Origin: Salipaludibacillus agaradhaerens
Lineage (GTDB): Bacteria > Bacillota > Bacilli > Bacillales > Salisediminibacteriaceae
DNA length: 64,000 nucleotides
Assembly (NCBI RefSeq): GCF_002019735.1
Contig: NZ_KV917378.1
Location: forward strand, 3,932,869 to 3,996,868
Reading direction: 5' to 3'
A program made the position numbers and the translations under genes. The notes under the pieces are model-generated. The model had not been told where the DNA came from. It saw only the letters and a program-made list of their open reading frames with translations, and searched no databases. Positions 44,777 through 54,038 of this stretch are shown piece by piece (the first letter of the stretch is position 1; each line of letters opens with the position of its first letter).

Positions 44777-46165
44777 ATGAAAAAGATAACTACTATTTTT
44801 GTCGTATTGCTTATGACAGTGGCGTTGTTCAGTATAGGAAACACGACTGCTGCTGATAATGATTCAGTTGTAGAAGAACATGGGCAATTAAGTATTAGTA
44901 ACGGTGAATTAGTCAATGAACGAGGCGAACAAGTTCAGTTAAAAGGGATGAGTTCCCATGGTTTGCAATGGTACGGTCAATTTGTAAACTATGAAAGTAT
45001 GAAATGGCTAAGAGATGATTGGGGAATAAATGTATTCCGAGCAGCAATGTATACCTCTTCAGGAGGATATATTGATGATCCATCAGTAAAGGAAAAAGTA
45101 AAAGAGGCTGTTGAAGCTGCGATAGACCTTGATATATATGTGATCATTGATTGGCATATCCTTTCAGACAATGACCCAAATATATATAAAGAAGAAGCGA
45201 AGGATTTCTTTGATGAAATGTCAGAGTTGTATGGAGACTATCCGAATGTGATATACGAAATTGCAAATGAACCGAATGGTAGTGATGTTACGTGGGACAA
45301 TCAAATAAAACCGTATGCAGAGGAAGTCATTCCGGTTATTCGTAACAATGACCCTAATAACATTATTATTGTAGGTACAGGTACATGGAGTCAGGATGTC
45401 CATCATGCAGCTGATAATCAGCTTGCAGATCCTAACGTCATGTATGCATTTCATTTTTATGCAGGGACACATGGTCAAAATTTACGAGACCAAGTAGATT
45501 ATGCATTAGATCAAGGAGCAGCGATATTTGTTAGTGAATGGGGAACAAGTGCAGCTACAGGTGATGGTGGCGTGTTTTTAGATGAAGCACAAGTGTGGAT
45601 TGACTTTATGGATGAAAGAAATTTAAGCTGGGCCAACTGGTCTCTAACGCATAAAGATGAGTCATCTGCAGCGTTAATGCCAGGTGCAAATCCAACTGGT
45701 GGTTGGACAGAGGCTGAACTATCTCCATCTGGTACATTTGTGAGGGAAAAAATAAGAGAATCAGCATCTATTCCGCCAAGCGATCCAACACCGCCATCTG
45801 ATCCAGGAGAACCGGATCCAACGCCCCCAAGTGATCCAGGAGAGTATCCAGCATGGGATCCAAATCAAATTTACACAAATGAAATTGTGTACCATAACGG
45901 CCAGCTATGGCAAGCAAAATGGTGGACACAAAATCAAGAGCCAGGTGACCCGTACGGTCCGTGGGAACCACTCAAATCTGATCCAGATTCAGGAGAACCG
46001 GATCCAACGCCCCCAAGTGATCCAGGAGAAAATCCAGCATGGGACCCAACGCAAATTTACACAGATGAAATTGTGTACCATAACGGCCAGCTATGGCAAG
46101 CAAAATGGTGGACACAAAATCAAGAGCCAGGTGACCCATACGGTCCGTGGGAACCACTCAATTAA
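44777..46165 (+). CDS. cel5A: Secreted endoglucanase Cel5A (GH5) with two C-terminal CBM5-like modules
   Basis: A 462-residue secreted cellulase that cuts internal beta-1,4 bonds of cellulose. Signal peptide 1-26; the mature protein starts [10 protein letters not shown]. The GH5 (subfamily 2 type) catalytic domain spans about 30-330, with acid/base Glu165 ([10 protein letters not shown]) and nucleophile Glu254 ([12 protein letters not shown]), i.e. 139 and 228 in mature numbering, the numbers reported for the B. agaradhaerens enzyme. Pro/Asp/Ser linkers ([19 protein letters not shown]) separate two aromatic-rich CBM5/12-like modules (357-399 and 420-462: [19 protein letters not shown]), almost identical to each other. 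AAGGAGG precedes ATG 44777. It stands alone with its own promoter and terminator. Confidence 0.96.
   Translation: MKKITTIFVVLLMTVALFSIGNTTAADNDSVVEEHGQLSISNGELVNERGEQVQLKGMSSHGLQWYGQFVNYESMKWLRDDWGINVFRAAMYTSSGGYIDDPSVKEKVKEAVEAAIDLDIYVIIDWHILSDNDPNIYKEEAKDFFDEMSELYGDYPNVIYEIANEPNGSDVTWDNQIKPYAEEVIPVIRNNDPNNIIIVGTGTWSQDVHHAADNQLADPNVMYAFHFYAGTHGQNLRDQVDYALDQGAAIFVSEWGTSAATGDGGVFLDEAQVWIDFMDERNLSWANWSLTHKDESSAALMPGANPTGGWTEAELSPSGTFVREKIRESASIPPSDPTPPSDPGEPDPTPPSDPGEYPAWDPNQIYTNEIVYHNGQLWQAKWWTQNQEPGDPYGPWEPLKSDPDSGEPDPTPPSDPGENPAWDPTQIYTDEIVYHNGQLWQAKWWTQNQEPGDPYGPWEPLN
45838..46160 (+). repeat. Direct duplication within cel5A (linker plus CBM)
   Basis: The stretch 45862-45977 is repeated at 46045-46160, 183 bp later, with only a few changes (AAATGAA to AGATGAA; CCCGTACGG to CCCATACGG). 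The linker in front (GGAGAACCGGATCCAACGCC) is also repeated. The near identity at silent sites indicates a recent duplication. Confidence 0.85.
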
Positions 46166-46198
46166 ACAATATAATTGATAAAAATTTACTAATCAGAT

Positions 46199-46245
46199 AA
46201 TGAGAATGCCAATAGTCTAAATTTGAAGATTGGCATTCTCATTTT
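46199..46245 (+). terminator. Terminator after cel5A
   Basis: AATGAGAATGCCAAT (46199-46213) pairs perfectly with ATTGGCATTCTCATT (46229-46243), followed by TT. Confidence 0.88.
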
Positions 46246-46300
46246 ACAATTAATTAATTTAATCATTGAAAATATTTAAGAACGAATTTGATAATATCCA

Positions 46301-46332
46301 AGGTACCATACTTAATTGGTGGTACTTTTTTC
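46301..46332 (+). terminator. Second small hairpin downstream of cel5A
   Basis: GTACCA (46303-46308) pairs with TGGTAC (46320-46325), followed by six T. It may back up the first terminator. Confidence 0.5.
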
Positions 46333-46416
46333 TGTACTTATAGCTGCCATTTCCCGAAAAAGCGGTCGAAAACTGGTGTGTTTTTCTGCATAATATTATA
46401 AATGTCAAAACATAAG

Positions 46417-46460
46417 AAAAAGCCTTGAAACATTGATATAACAACGTTTCTAAGGCTTTT
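46417..46460 (-). terminator. Terminator of rpsD
   Basis: AAAAGCCTTAGAAAC on the minus strand pairs with GTTTCAAGGCTTTT (one bulge), followed by TCTTATG. Confidence 0.75.
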
Positions 46461-46487
46461 CTGTATTTCTTATTCAGTGTATGCCAA

Positions 46488-47090
46488 TTAACGAGAGTAC
46501 CACTCAACGATAAGTTGTTCGTTAATTTCAGCTGGAAGCTCAGAACGCTCAGGTAAACGAGTGAACGTACCTTCGAGCTTATCTGCATCAAATTCAACGT
46601 AAGCAGGCGTAAAGTCGTTAACTTCAACAGCTGCTTTGACGATATCAAGATTACGTGATTTTTCACGCAAACCGATAGTTTGACCAGGTGTTACACGGTA
46701 AGATGGAATATCTACGCGTCCACCATCTACAGTGATATGGCCATGGTTAACTAATTGACGTGCTTGACGACGTGTGCGGGCAAGTCCTAAACGATAAACA
46801 AGGTTATCAAGACGGGATTCAAGTAAAACCATGAAGTTTTCACCGTGAATACCAGACTGTTTACCGGCTTGTTCGAAAAGACGTTGGAATTGGCGTTCGT
46901 TCATGCCGTACATGTGACGAAGTTTTTGCTTCTCTTGAAGCTGAAGGCCGTATTCCGTTAATTTTTTACGTTGGTTAGGGCCGTGTTGTCCTGGGCCATA
47001 AGGACGTTTTTGAAGTTCTTTTCCAGTTCCACTTAATGAGATACCAAGGCGGCGGGAAATCTTCCAGCTTGGTCCAGTATATCGAGCCAT
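46488..47090 (-). CDS. rpsD: 30S ribosomal protein S4
   Basis: A 200-residue ribosomal protein, the standard length. [19 protein letters not shown] and [10 protein letters not shown]-like [16 protein letters not shown] start it, and the S4 RNA-binding domain follows ([19 protein letters not shown]). It binds the 5' domain of 16S rRNA early in 30S assembly. AAAGGAGGAG precedes the ATG. No zinc-binding cysteines, so it is the zinc-free form. It is monocistronic, with its own promoter and a leader of about 180 nt. Confidence 0.97.
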   Translation of the reverse strand: MARYTGPSWKISRRLGISLSGTGKELQKRPYGPGQHGPNQRKKLTEYGLQLQEKQKLRHMYGMNERQFQRLFEQAGKQSGIHGENFMVLLESRLDNLVYRLGLARTRRQARQLVNHGHITVDGGRVDIPSYRVTPGQTIGLREKSRNLDIVKAAVEVNDFTPAYVEFDADKLEGTFTRLPERSELPAEINEQLIVEWYSR

Positions 47091-47274
47091 AATATAGCTC
47101 CTCCTTTAATATAGAAAGTGTTGTGAAATAAATAACAGTAGTAATCCCGTTCATACCGTCATTTCATTTTAGGCACCTTCGCCTCGACAGCTAGAGGTTA
47201 CACAATACCCCTCGCACAAATAGCGGGAATGGAATGAACAACATGACGTTTACTTTGGCTGTCTTATTTGCACA
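47091..47274 (-). promoter_or_regulatory. Candidate S4 autoregulatory leader of rpsD
   Basis: The transcript leader contains CATTCCATTCCCGC, GCGAGGGGTATTG, CCTCTAGCTGTCGAGGCGAAGG and GAACGGGATTAC, with several GC-rich pairing options (CATTCC/GGAATG type, CCTC/GAGG). B. subtilis rpsD is known to be autoregulated through its leader. I cannot fold it here; the call rests on position, length and pairing potential. Confidence 0.45.
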
Positions 47275-47280
47275 AAGTAC

Positions 47281-47309
47281 AGTGTATAATTTTTTGGCTT
47301 ATAAGTCAA
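47281..47309 (-). promoter_or_regulatory. Probable promoter of rpsD
   Basis: On the minus strand TTGACT (47309-47304), 17 bp, TACACT (47286-47281). Confidence 0.65.
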
Positions 47310-47499
47310 GGGAGAGAACGACTATGTCAAACAATCATTTTGTTTTGCCTATTTGATAATGCTTACATGGAGAAATCATTGTATGGATCAAAAAAAGTAA
47401 TAGTTACAACTAGTAAAATAGAACGATTTTCATGTATAATGGATCATATACTAAAGTTTCATTTACGAACTTTATCAACGTAAGAGAGAAGGGGAAGCT

Positions 47500-49824
47500 A
47501 TGATTACAGGGGAAAGATCGCTAAATTTTTCGACTATCTTTGAGACCGTCTTTCAGGACGATTGTCTCATTCCGGAAAAATATAAGCCAGCCATCTTTTT
47601 TTTAGCAGAAAATAATGGAGAAGTCAAAGTGTCAAAACAAACAGGGGATGTCCCCTTTATTATGACTGATTCATTTTCACATATGTCCCCTGATTGCTTT
47701 CGTGTCCCAGAAGCAGATTATATTATCATGACAGTAGATATGGCTATCCATAATAATGACTATAGTTGGCAGGGGTTATTTGGTGCCTTTTTTAAAAAAG
47801 ATGCTAGAAAATTAGGAGAAGTGAAAGCTTACTTGAACGGCTTAAAGCCGTCGATTCATTTGGCGGCGGCAATGAACAAAGAAAATGTTCCGACTGCACG
47901 TTCTTTGCATACCTTTAATGTGCATGACAAGATTGCACACATGCTTAAAGAGACACATTATACCGATGAATTAAATGTATTTACAGATGTTTTTGCCCAC
48001 CAGTTAAAAGATTATGTATCGAAAGAGGACGACGTGGCTGTCTTACTTAAAGATCCTTTTAGCTCCTATTATGTGTTAGAGGCTTCTACAAATGCCGCTT
48101 TGACTGATCAGAAAAGTCAATATACGATCGAGCAAATGACGCTGGCAGGTTTGCTTCAGTCTTCTGATAAAATGGGGGCTTATATTATTGAAAAAAAGGA
48201 TGTCCCCTATTCGCTCTTTCGCGCATTATGGGCATATAATGATTTTTACATCATGCCGATTTTCTATAAGGCGGATTGCATTGGTATGATTATGGTTCTC
48301 ACTTCACATGGGGAATGCAATCGGACGCACAATGGAGAAATGCTAAAGCTGACGTCAGATTTAGGTGCTTGGTTCAATAAGCTGATTCACGCTAAGCAAA
48401 TGAGTGTAGAAAAGATAAGGAAAGATTTGTTACTAAAGGTTACTAGAAAATTTTATAGCTCTAAGGATGTAGGTGAGATTCTCGGTGAAATCGTGGAATC
48501 CCTACGCGAAGCTTACCCTGGGTGTAAGGTGAACTTAATGCTCTCGAACGAATGGGATGTTGCAGAAACACTTCCTGTTCAAATGCTAGATTTACAAGAT
48601 TCGGTAGATGAAACGGCAGCTAAAGCGTATGTGACTGGAGAGCTCATCGTAACAGATACGACTATTAACGGGAAAACGATTCTTACTGTTCCGTTAAAGG
48701 GGCGCCAAGGGGTATATGGTGTTTTTGAAATGGAAATGGCTGTTTCGCAAATTTTCACTCACAGTGAATTGGAGTTTATTCAAGTTCTTGCGGATACAGG
48801 AGGAAATGCTATTGAGAATGCAGAGTTATATCAACAATCACGTCAGTATATAGAAGATCTTCAATTAATTAACCAGACCTCTCATCTCATTAACTCCAAT
48901 TTGAAGGTAAATGAAGCGGTTGATCTAATGATGAACAAGATTATCGAGGCGTTTAAAGCGGATGAAGCTGGATTCATTATGTTTGATGATCGTTGGACGT
49001 TTAAAGATGGTGGACGTACATGGAGGTACCCTTCTGAAGAATTATTTGAAAATAACGTAAAGATTGCTGATTTAGTTATGACTTTAAAAACAGGCAAACA
49101 GGAGGTATTTTTAGGCGACTGGTCTAAAAACGTAAAGAATCCACCATTTAAGTCCGTTATTGGTATTCCAATGGTGCATAACAGCCAAGTAATTGGTGGT
49201 GTACTAGTCTTCAAAAAAGATGCTTATGCATTTAGTTTCGACTCTTTTAAATTATGTCAGTCTCTTGTGCACCATTGTACACTAGCTTTTGTTAATGCGA
49301 TTCTACATGAAGAAATGAAGGAACTTGTCGTTACAGATTATTTAACGAAACTCTATACGCGTGAATATATGGATGAAATTGTGACTCACTCTATGAAAAA
49401 TGACGGCTATGGCGCGTTTATTTTACTTGATATTGATCATTTTAAATCCATCAATGACCGATTTGGGCATCAAGCAGGAGATGCTGTTATTATCCAGGTA
49501 GCAAAAGTGATTCAGTCCTACACGAAACAAGACCGCGATATTGGTGTTCGTTGGGGAGGCGAGGAACTAGCAGTTTATTTACCGAAAACCGATGCTACCC
49601 ATGCAGGTGATGTAGCTGAGCGAATTCGAATTATCGTCAAAGAGGAAACGGAACCGAACGTAACCGTTTCGTGTGGTGTATCTAGTTGGGCTTCTGAAGA
49701 AGGGATACCATCGCTAACGAAATTATTTAACGATGCAGATAAAGCTTTATATAGAGCGAAAGAAACTGGAAGAGATAAAGTTGAATTCTTTCATGAAACC
49801 GATAATAACGTGGAAGAACTTTAA
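47500..49824 (+). CDS. dgcP: Diguanylate cyclase with GAF domains, DgcP (YtrP) type
   Basis: A 774-residue cytoplasmic protein without membrane segments. The first 300 residues form a YtrP-like N-terminal region, followed by GAF-type sensor domains (about 310-450 and 455-600, e.g. LTKLYTRE ahead of the catalytic part). The GGDEF domain starts near 608; the active site is RWGGEELAVYLP (GGEEL about 686-690), with the metal-binding ILLDIDHFKSINDRFGHQAGD. It should make c-di-GMP from two GTP. The inhibitory RxxD site is QDRD here, so product inhibition through the usual I-site is unlikely. The location between rpsD and the fRMsr gene equals ytrP in B. subtilis. AGAGAAGGGG precedes the ATG. Confidence 0.92.
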   Translation: MITGERSLNFSTIFETVFQDDCLIPEKYKPAIFFLAENNGEVKVSKQTGDVPFIMTDSFSHMSPDCFRVPEADYIIMTVDMAIHNNDYSWQGLFGAFFKKDARKLGEVKAYLNGLKPSIHLAAAMNKENVPTARSLHTFNVHDKIAHMLKETHYTDELNVFTDVFAHQLKDYVSKEDDVAVLLKDPFSSYYVLEASTNAALTDQKSQYTIEQMTLAGLLQSSDKMGAYIIEKKDVPYSLFRALWAYNDFYIMPIFYKADCIGMIMVLTSHGECNRTHNGEMLKLTSDLGAWFNKLIHAKQMSVEKIRKDLLLKVTRKFYSSKDVGEILGEIVESLREAYPGCKVNLMLSNEWDVAETLPVQMLDLQDSVDETAAKAYVTGELIVTDTTINGKTILTVPLKGRQGVYGVFEMEMAVSQIFTHSELEFIQVLADTGGNAIENAELYQQSRQYIEDLQLINQTSHLINSNLKVNEAVDLMMNKIIEAFKADEAGFIMFDDRWTFKDGGRTWRYPSEELFENNVKIADLVMTLKTGKQEVFLGDWSKNVKNPPFKSVIGIPMVHNSQVIGGVLVFKKDAYAFSFDSFKLCQSLVHHCTLAFVNAILHEEMKELVVTDYLTKLYTREYMDEIVTHSMKNDGYGAFILLDIDHFKSINDRFGHQAGDAVIIQVAKVIQSYTKQDRDIGVRWGGEELAVYLPKTDATHAGDVAERIRIIVKEETEPNVTVSCGVSSWASEEGIPSLTKLFNDADKALYRAKETGRDKVEFFHETDNNVEEL

Positions 49825-49907
49825 TTTAGAAGAAAGATGACATATCAAATGTGCATCACTCTTTTATCCAGCTAGTTAATGTTATTTTAAAACGTGTGTA
49901 AAATAAC

Positions 49908-49949
49908 AAAAACGCTGAAAGGACAAGTGTCCTAAACGGCGTTTTTGTT
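49908..49949. terminator. Terminator between dgcP and the fRMsr gene
   Basis: AAAAACGCT pairs with GGCGTTTTT (49938-49946), and an inner GGACAAGTGTCC extends the stem. T runs on both strands serve the convergent genes. Confidence 0.8.
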
Positions 49950-49960
49950 TACGTATTTAT

Positions 49961-50440
49961 TCAAATATGAGAGGACAATACTTTAACAAATTGCTGTAAG
50001 CCTTGTTCGTCCTCTTCTGAAAAACGTCCTTTTGACGGGCTATCGATATCTAGGACGCCTAGAAGTTCTCCATTCTTTAAAAAGGGGACCACAATTTCAG
50101 AATTTGAAGCGGCATCACACGCTATATGGCCAGGAAAGGCGTGAACGTCTTCAACACGCATCGTTCTTTTTTCTTTAGCGGCTGTACCACAAACCCCTTT
50201 GCCATAAGCGATTCTAACACAAGCTGGTAACCCTTGGAAGGGACCTAAAACAAGCTCACCTTGTTTCCATAGATAAAAACCTACCCAATTAACATCGGTT
50301 AAAAATTGATTTAAGAGGGCTGATGCGTTGCTTAAATTGGCAACTTGGTCCTTTTCTCCTTCTAATAATGCATCGAGCTGTTTAGCGAGGAGGTCATATT
50401 TAGCTGTTAAAGATCCTTCGTATGTTTTTGGTTGAAACAA
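49961..50440 (-). CDS. ytsP: Free methionine-R-sulfoxide reductase (GAF type)
   Basis: A 159-residue GAF-domain enzyme that reduces free methionine-R-sulfoxide. The three family cysteines are present: PACVRI, GKGVCGTAA and HIACDAAS, and the end VPFLKNGELLGVLDIDSP is typical. I prefer the TTG at 50440 (M-FQPKTYEG), as AAAGGA lies 9 bp upstream; the ATG at 50449 directly touches this site. It lies next to refZ, as ytsP does in B. subtilis. Confidence 0.9.
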   Translation of the reverse strand: MFQPKTYEGSLTAKYDLLAKQLDALLEGEKDQVANLSNASALLNQFLTDVNWVGFYLWKQGELVLGPFQGLPACVRIAYGKGVCGTAAKEKRTMRVEDVHAFPGHIACDAASNSEIVVPFLKNGELLGVLDIDSPSKGRFSEEDEQGLQQFVKVLSSHI

Positions 50441-50551
50441 TGGTCTCATTCCTTTCAAAAGCTTTTGAAAATTATAACACAACTCGTTATCCAATGGAGA
50501 ATTAAAAGTGTTTTTGTCGAGTATTCTTTGCAGGAAATTGTCTTTCCGACA

Positions 50552-50575
50552 AGGAAATTATAAAGACTACCGAAT
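50552..50575 (+). promoter_or_regulatory. Candidate sigma-H-like promoter of refZ
   Basis: AGGAAAT (50552-50558) and ACCGAAT (50569-50575) resemble the sigma-H -35 and -10, but the spacer is one base short. TTGTCGAG at 50514-50521 differs by one base from a Spo0A box. B. subtilis refZ is controlled by sigma-H and Spo0A, which motivates the call. Confidence 0.35.
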
Positions 50576-50609
50576 TTCACTTGAGTGATCAAGGAGGTGC
50601 TATGCTAAC

Positions 50610-51254
50610 ATGAATAAAAAAGCCTCAAAGAATAAAGTGATGCAGGCTGCTATTGAATTGTTTAATGTTAAAGGGTTTAGTGGAACCTCGGTGCGAGATA
50701 TCGCTTTTAAAGCAGAGGCGAATGTGGCGCTGATATCTTATTATTTCGGCAGTAAACAAGGACTGTTGGAGCATCTTATGACGCACTTTCTTGAAGGGTA
50801 TGTGGCTGCGATTGAGTCGCAATGTTTAGATTTGGAAGACGATGTCGAGCTCATATTTGATCGGTTATTACAGGCTATTTGGAATGTTATGGTGTATCAG
50901 CAGAAGCATCATGCACTAGCACGGTTTGTTCATCGAGAGATCACGTTAGATACCACCCTTGTCAGAGAACTCATGTCTTCGTATTTAGCAAAAGAAAAGC
51001 ACCTCTACCATACATTATTAGTGGCAGCATATGAGAGAGGTGAGATGAAAGCCCGTGCGAATGAATATTTTGTTTTACAACTAAGAGGCATGCTCACAAT
51101 GCCATTTTTGCATCCTCAATACATTCGAGAGGTTTATCATTTAATGCCTCATGAAAATCACTTTCTTGATAAATACTTCTCTGAGTTGTGTCAATGGGTT
51201 TCAACCCATTTCAAAGATGCTGTCACGAGCGTTCCTATACAAGATCAAACATGA
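50610..51254 (+). CDS. refZ: TetR-family regulator of FtsZ, RefZ (YttP)
   Basis: A 214-residue TetR-type DNA-binding protein. The N-terminal helix-turn-helix (GFSGTSVRDIAFKAEANVALISYYFGSKQGLLEHL) is strongly conserved. The C-terminal half is the ligand/dimer domain. In B. subtilis RefZ binds sites near the origin and affects FtsZ ring position early in sporulation. The position between ytsP and hisJ is the same. AAGGAGGTG lies before the ATG with a spacing of about 11. Confidence 0.88.
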   Translation: MNKKASKNKVMQAAIELFNVKGFSGTSVRDIAFKAEANVALISYYFGSKQGLLEHLMTHFLEGYVAAIESQCLDLEDDVELIFDRLLQAIWNVMVYQQKHHALARFVHREITLDTTLVRELMSSYLAKEKHLYHTLLVAAYERGEMKARANEYFVLQLRGMLTMPFLHPQYIREVYHLMPHENHFLDKYFSELCQWVSTHFKDAVTSVPIQDQT

Positions 51255-51269
51255 CAGCGGTTTTCTACA

Positions 51270-52073
51270 TTAGAAAAATCTTGCCACTTCATCTCTAGAA
51301 GTCCCTACATAATTGGCTGTATGAGCATCGGATCCATACACAAGTGGAATGTGCATTTCTTTCGCTTTTTCAATCCAACGTAACGGTGGATAAGTTTCAC
51401 CACAATGCTCTTTGCTTAAGCCAGCAATATTAATATCTAATGATTTATTATTATCTCTAACTGTTTCAAGTGTCTTCATTATCAAAGGTGTATCATCAAA
51501 ATCACGAGGGAACAGTTTTTGAAACTTTCTAGCAAGCGAGATGTGGCCGATACGACATGGTGTAAATTGACCTAAGTTGGCTTCAATGGAAGCTTGGACG
51601 GTCTTGTAGTACAACTCATATACTTTTTTGATGGAGCCACAAGCACTTATGAGAGACTGAAATGCCTCTGGACTATAGTCGATACAATGGTAGGAGCCAT
51701 TAGGTGCTTGGAGAAAGTGGACAGACAAAATGCTATCATCTAATTGGTGTCCCCATGTGTTTAACAACATAGCAGTCTGCTCGGAAAAGCCATCGATATA
51801 ATCTATTTCTAACCCAATGTTGATCTCAATAGAAGAGGCATATGTTTGTTTGGCAGCATAACAGGTGTCTATGTAAAGAGACAATTGATCAGGTGATAGG
51901 GCAGAATCCTTAGTTGGAACAGGATCTGTGAATCCATTAGGTAAAGGGGCATGCTCCGTGAAAGTGATCGATGTCACCCCCTTATCAATTGCATTTTCAA
52001 TATAAGCCTCTAATGGGTCTGAGGAGCCATGCGGGCAAAAAGGTGTGTGGATATGGTGGTCATGTGTAATCAC
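51270..52073 (-). CDS. hisJ: Histidinol-phosphatase (PHP family) HisJ
   Basis: A 267-residue PHP-domain phosphatase that makes histidinol from histidinol phosphate. Metal-binding motifs HDHHIHTPFCPHG, FTEHAPLPNGF, a Glu in NIGLEIDYIDGF and the C-terminal YGSDAHTANYVG are all present. I choose the GTG at 52073 (MITHDHHIHT), with AAAGGAG 8 bp upstream; the frame runs on to an ATG at 52139 without a good site. The length then equals B. subtilis HisJ. It lies tail-to-tail with refZ, 15 bp apart. Confidence 0.92.
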   Translation of the reverse strand: MITHDHHIHTPFCPHGSSDPLEAYIENAIDKGVTSITFTEHAPLPNGFTDPVPTKDSALSPDQLSLYIDTCYAAKQTYASSIEINIGLEIDYIDGFSEQTAMLLNTWGHQLDDSILSVHFLQAPNGSYHCIDYSPEAFQSLISACGSIKKVYELYYKTVQASIEANLGQFTPCRIGHISLARKFQKLFPRDFDDTPLIMKTLETVRDNNKSLDINIAGLSKEHCGETYPPLRWIEKAKEMHIPLVYGSDAHTANYVGTSRDEVARFF

Positions 52074-52304
52074 GTCATAGTCTCCTTTCTTTTCCTTTAA
52101 AAAATCATGAAGAAAGACGACCACTTTCGACCTTTCCATGATATGATAGAAGTAGGTATCACTAAGTATAGTTAGGGAAATGCGAATACGTTTAAAACGT
52201 CGCTAAAAGATAAGCTATATAAACGTTTATTTTATTCTGGTAACGGGTATATTCTATCATAATTTTTATAAAGATGAACACATAGGTTAAGGAGGCCTCA
52301 TAAT

Positions 52305-54011
52305 ATGTTTTTATATATTGTATATACTGTCATAGTTCTTTTTTTAGTCACAATTATCTATGGGGCATGGGCTAGAAAGAGAATTTATAAAGAAGTGGAC
52401 AGGCTGGAAAGTGAAAAGTTGCAATTAATGAATGAGCCTGTAAGAGAAGAGCTGGCCAGGATAAAAGGACTAAAAATGTCTGGCGAAACGGAAGAGCGCT
52501 TCGAACAGTGGCGCGAAGAATGGGATAATATCATTACAATTCAACTTCCTGATATGGAAGAAAAGCTATTTGATATTGAGGAAATGGCAAATAAATATCG
52601 GTTTCAAAAAGCGAAACGCTATATTAAGTTTATGGATGAAGAGCTAGCAGCTGTTAAACAACAAATGAAAGAAATGATAGGAGAAGTTGACGAGCTATTA
52701 CATAGTGAAGAAAAGAATCGAGAGGATATTCATGCTGTTAAAGAGCAGTTCGATGATACGAAAAAGAAACTGTGGGTCCAAAAAGGGACGTTAGGTCAAG
52801 CAGCTCCAATAATTGAAGCGCGTTTAAAGGAAGTTCATGAGATGTTTGATCGCTTTGATGAGCAAACAAACGAAGGTAATTACTTTCAAGCAAGGGAAAT
52901 ACTTCTTGAAATGCAATCTTTGTTAACCGTTTATTTTAATTATATGGATGAGATACCCCAGCTATTAGTTAAGTTGGAGAAGGATCTACCAAAACAATTA
53001 GAGGAATTAGAGAAAGGTCTTGAAGAGATGAAAGCTGATGGCTATCCTCTTCATCATTTCTCATATGAGTGGCAAGTAAATGAGATGAAACGGCAACTTA
53101 TTGCCACATTACCTGTAGTGGAAAACCTACAATTAGCCGAGGCTGAGGAGCCAGTACAGCATATAGAAAATGAAATTAATGATATATATGGAAAACTAGA
53201 ACATGAAGTATTATCTCGTAATTTTGTAGAAAAAGAGCTACCTGAACTAAATGAAAGGTTAACTGGCCTACGTCAGCTATTCGAAGAGTTAAGTGCAGAA
53301 ATAGAGACGATTAAACTCAACTACCGGCTTGATGAAGAACATGATCGCCATCAAATGAAGCTAGAGAAAGATCTTAAAAATTTATTCAGTCAATTTGCTG
53401 TACTTGAAGATGCCCTGGAGGAAAAAAAGCAATCTTATACAACACTTAGGAAAATGACGCAAGATTTTCAAGAGCAAATTCAGGTGACGGAAGATGACAT
53501 AACTGAAACAACAGATAACCTTAATCTGCTACGTAGTGATGAGCGACAGGCGGAGCAAACGATTCAGGATTTGAAACATACGCTTTCACAAAGCCAAAAA
53601 CATTTACAGCGTAGCAATATCCCTGGTGTGCCTGAAAGTAGTATGATGCGGCTTGACGAGGCTGAAAAGCTTTTGCGATCAGCTGCTGAGGGTTTAAATC
53701 AAATACCAATATCGATGAAAGAAATTAATCATAAAGTCGATCAGGCTAAAAAGCAAGTGGATGAATGTGTCACAGAGTTAGAAAAAACAATTGACCATGC
53801 CCACCTTTCTGAGAAGGCGATACAGTATGGAAATCGTTACCGCAGTCAAAATGATCACGTTAATATTAAGCTTTTACAAGCTGAGGATCGCTTTAGAAAT
53901 TATTTGTATGAAGAAGCTTTAGAGCTGGCAGTGGAAGCCCTGGAGCCTATAGATCCTGATGTTCTTGAAAAAATCAAGGAGCAGGAAACTTACCAAGTGA
54001 CGTATTCTTAA
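52305..54011 (+). CDS. ezrA: Septation ring regulator EzrA
   Basis: A 568-residue protein with one N-terminal membrane helix (LYIVYTVIVLFLVTIIYGAW), then long cytoplasmic spectrin-like coiled coils. EzrA binds FtsZ, restricts ring formation to mid-cell and links it to wall synthesis. The C-terminal QNDR-like patch appears as YGNRYRSQNDHVNIKLL. TAAGGAGG precedes the ATG. The order refZ-hisJ-ezrA-desulfurase-thiI equals that of B. subtilis, apart from the small gene that follows here. Confidence 0.95.
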   Translation: MFLYIVYTVIVLFLVTIIYGAWARKRIYKEVDRLESEKLQLMNEPVREELARIKGLKMSGETEERFEQWREEWDNIITIQLPDMEEKLFDIEEMANKYRFQKAKRYIKFMDEELAAVKQQMKEMIGEVDELLHSEEKNREDIHAVKEQFDDTKKKLWVQKGTLGQAAPIIEARLKEVHEMFDRFDEQTNEGNYFQAREILLEMQSLLTVYFNYMDEIPQLLVKLEKDLPKQLEELEKGLEEMKADGYPLHHFSYEWQVNEMKRQLIATLPVVENLQLAEAEEPVQHIENEINDIYGKLEHEVLSRNFVEKELPELNERLTGLRQLFEELSAEIETIKLNYRLDEEHDRHQMKLEKDLKNLFSQFAVLEDALEEKKQSYTTLRKMTQDFQEQIQVTEDDITETTDNLNLLRSDERQAEQTIQDLKHTLSQSQKHLQRSNIPGVPESSMMRLDEAEKLLRSAAEGLNQIPISMKEINHKVDQAKKQVDECVTELEKTIDHAHLSEKAIQYGNRYRSQNDHVNIKLLQAEDRFRNYLYEEALELAVEALEPIDPDVLEKIKEQETYQVTYS

Positions 54012-54038
54012 TAAAGGGGATTTCGGAGGGGATCACTC

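Noticed and set aside
47268-47483. 71-codon plus-strand frame before dgcP
   Set aside because: It overlaps the rpsD promoter on the other strand and has no ribosome site.
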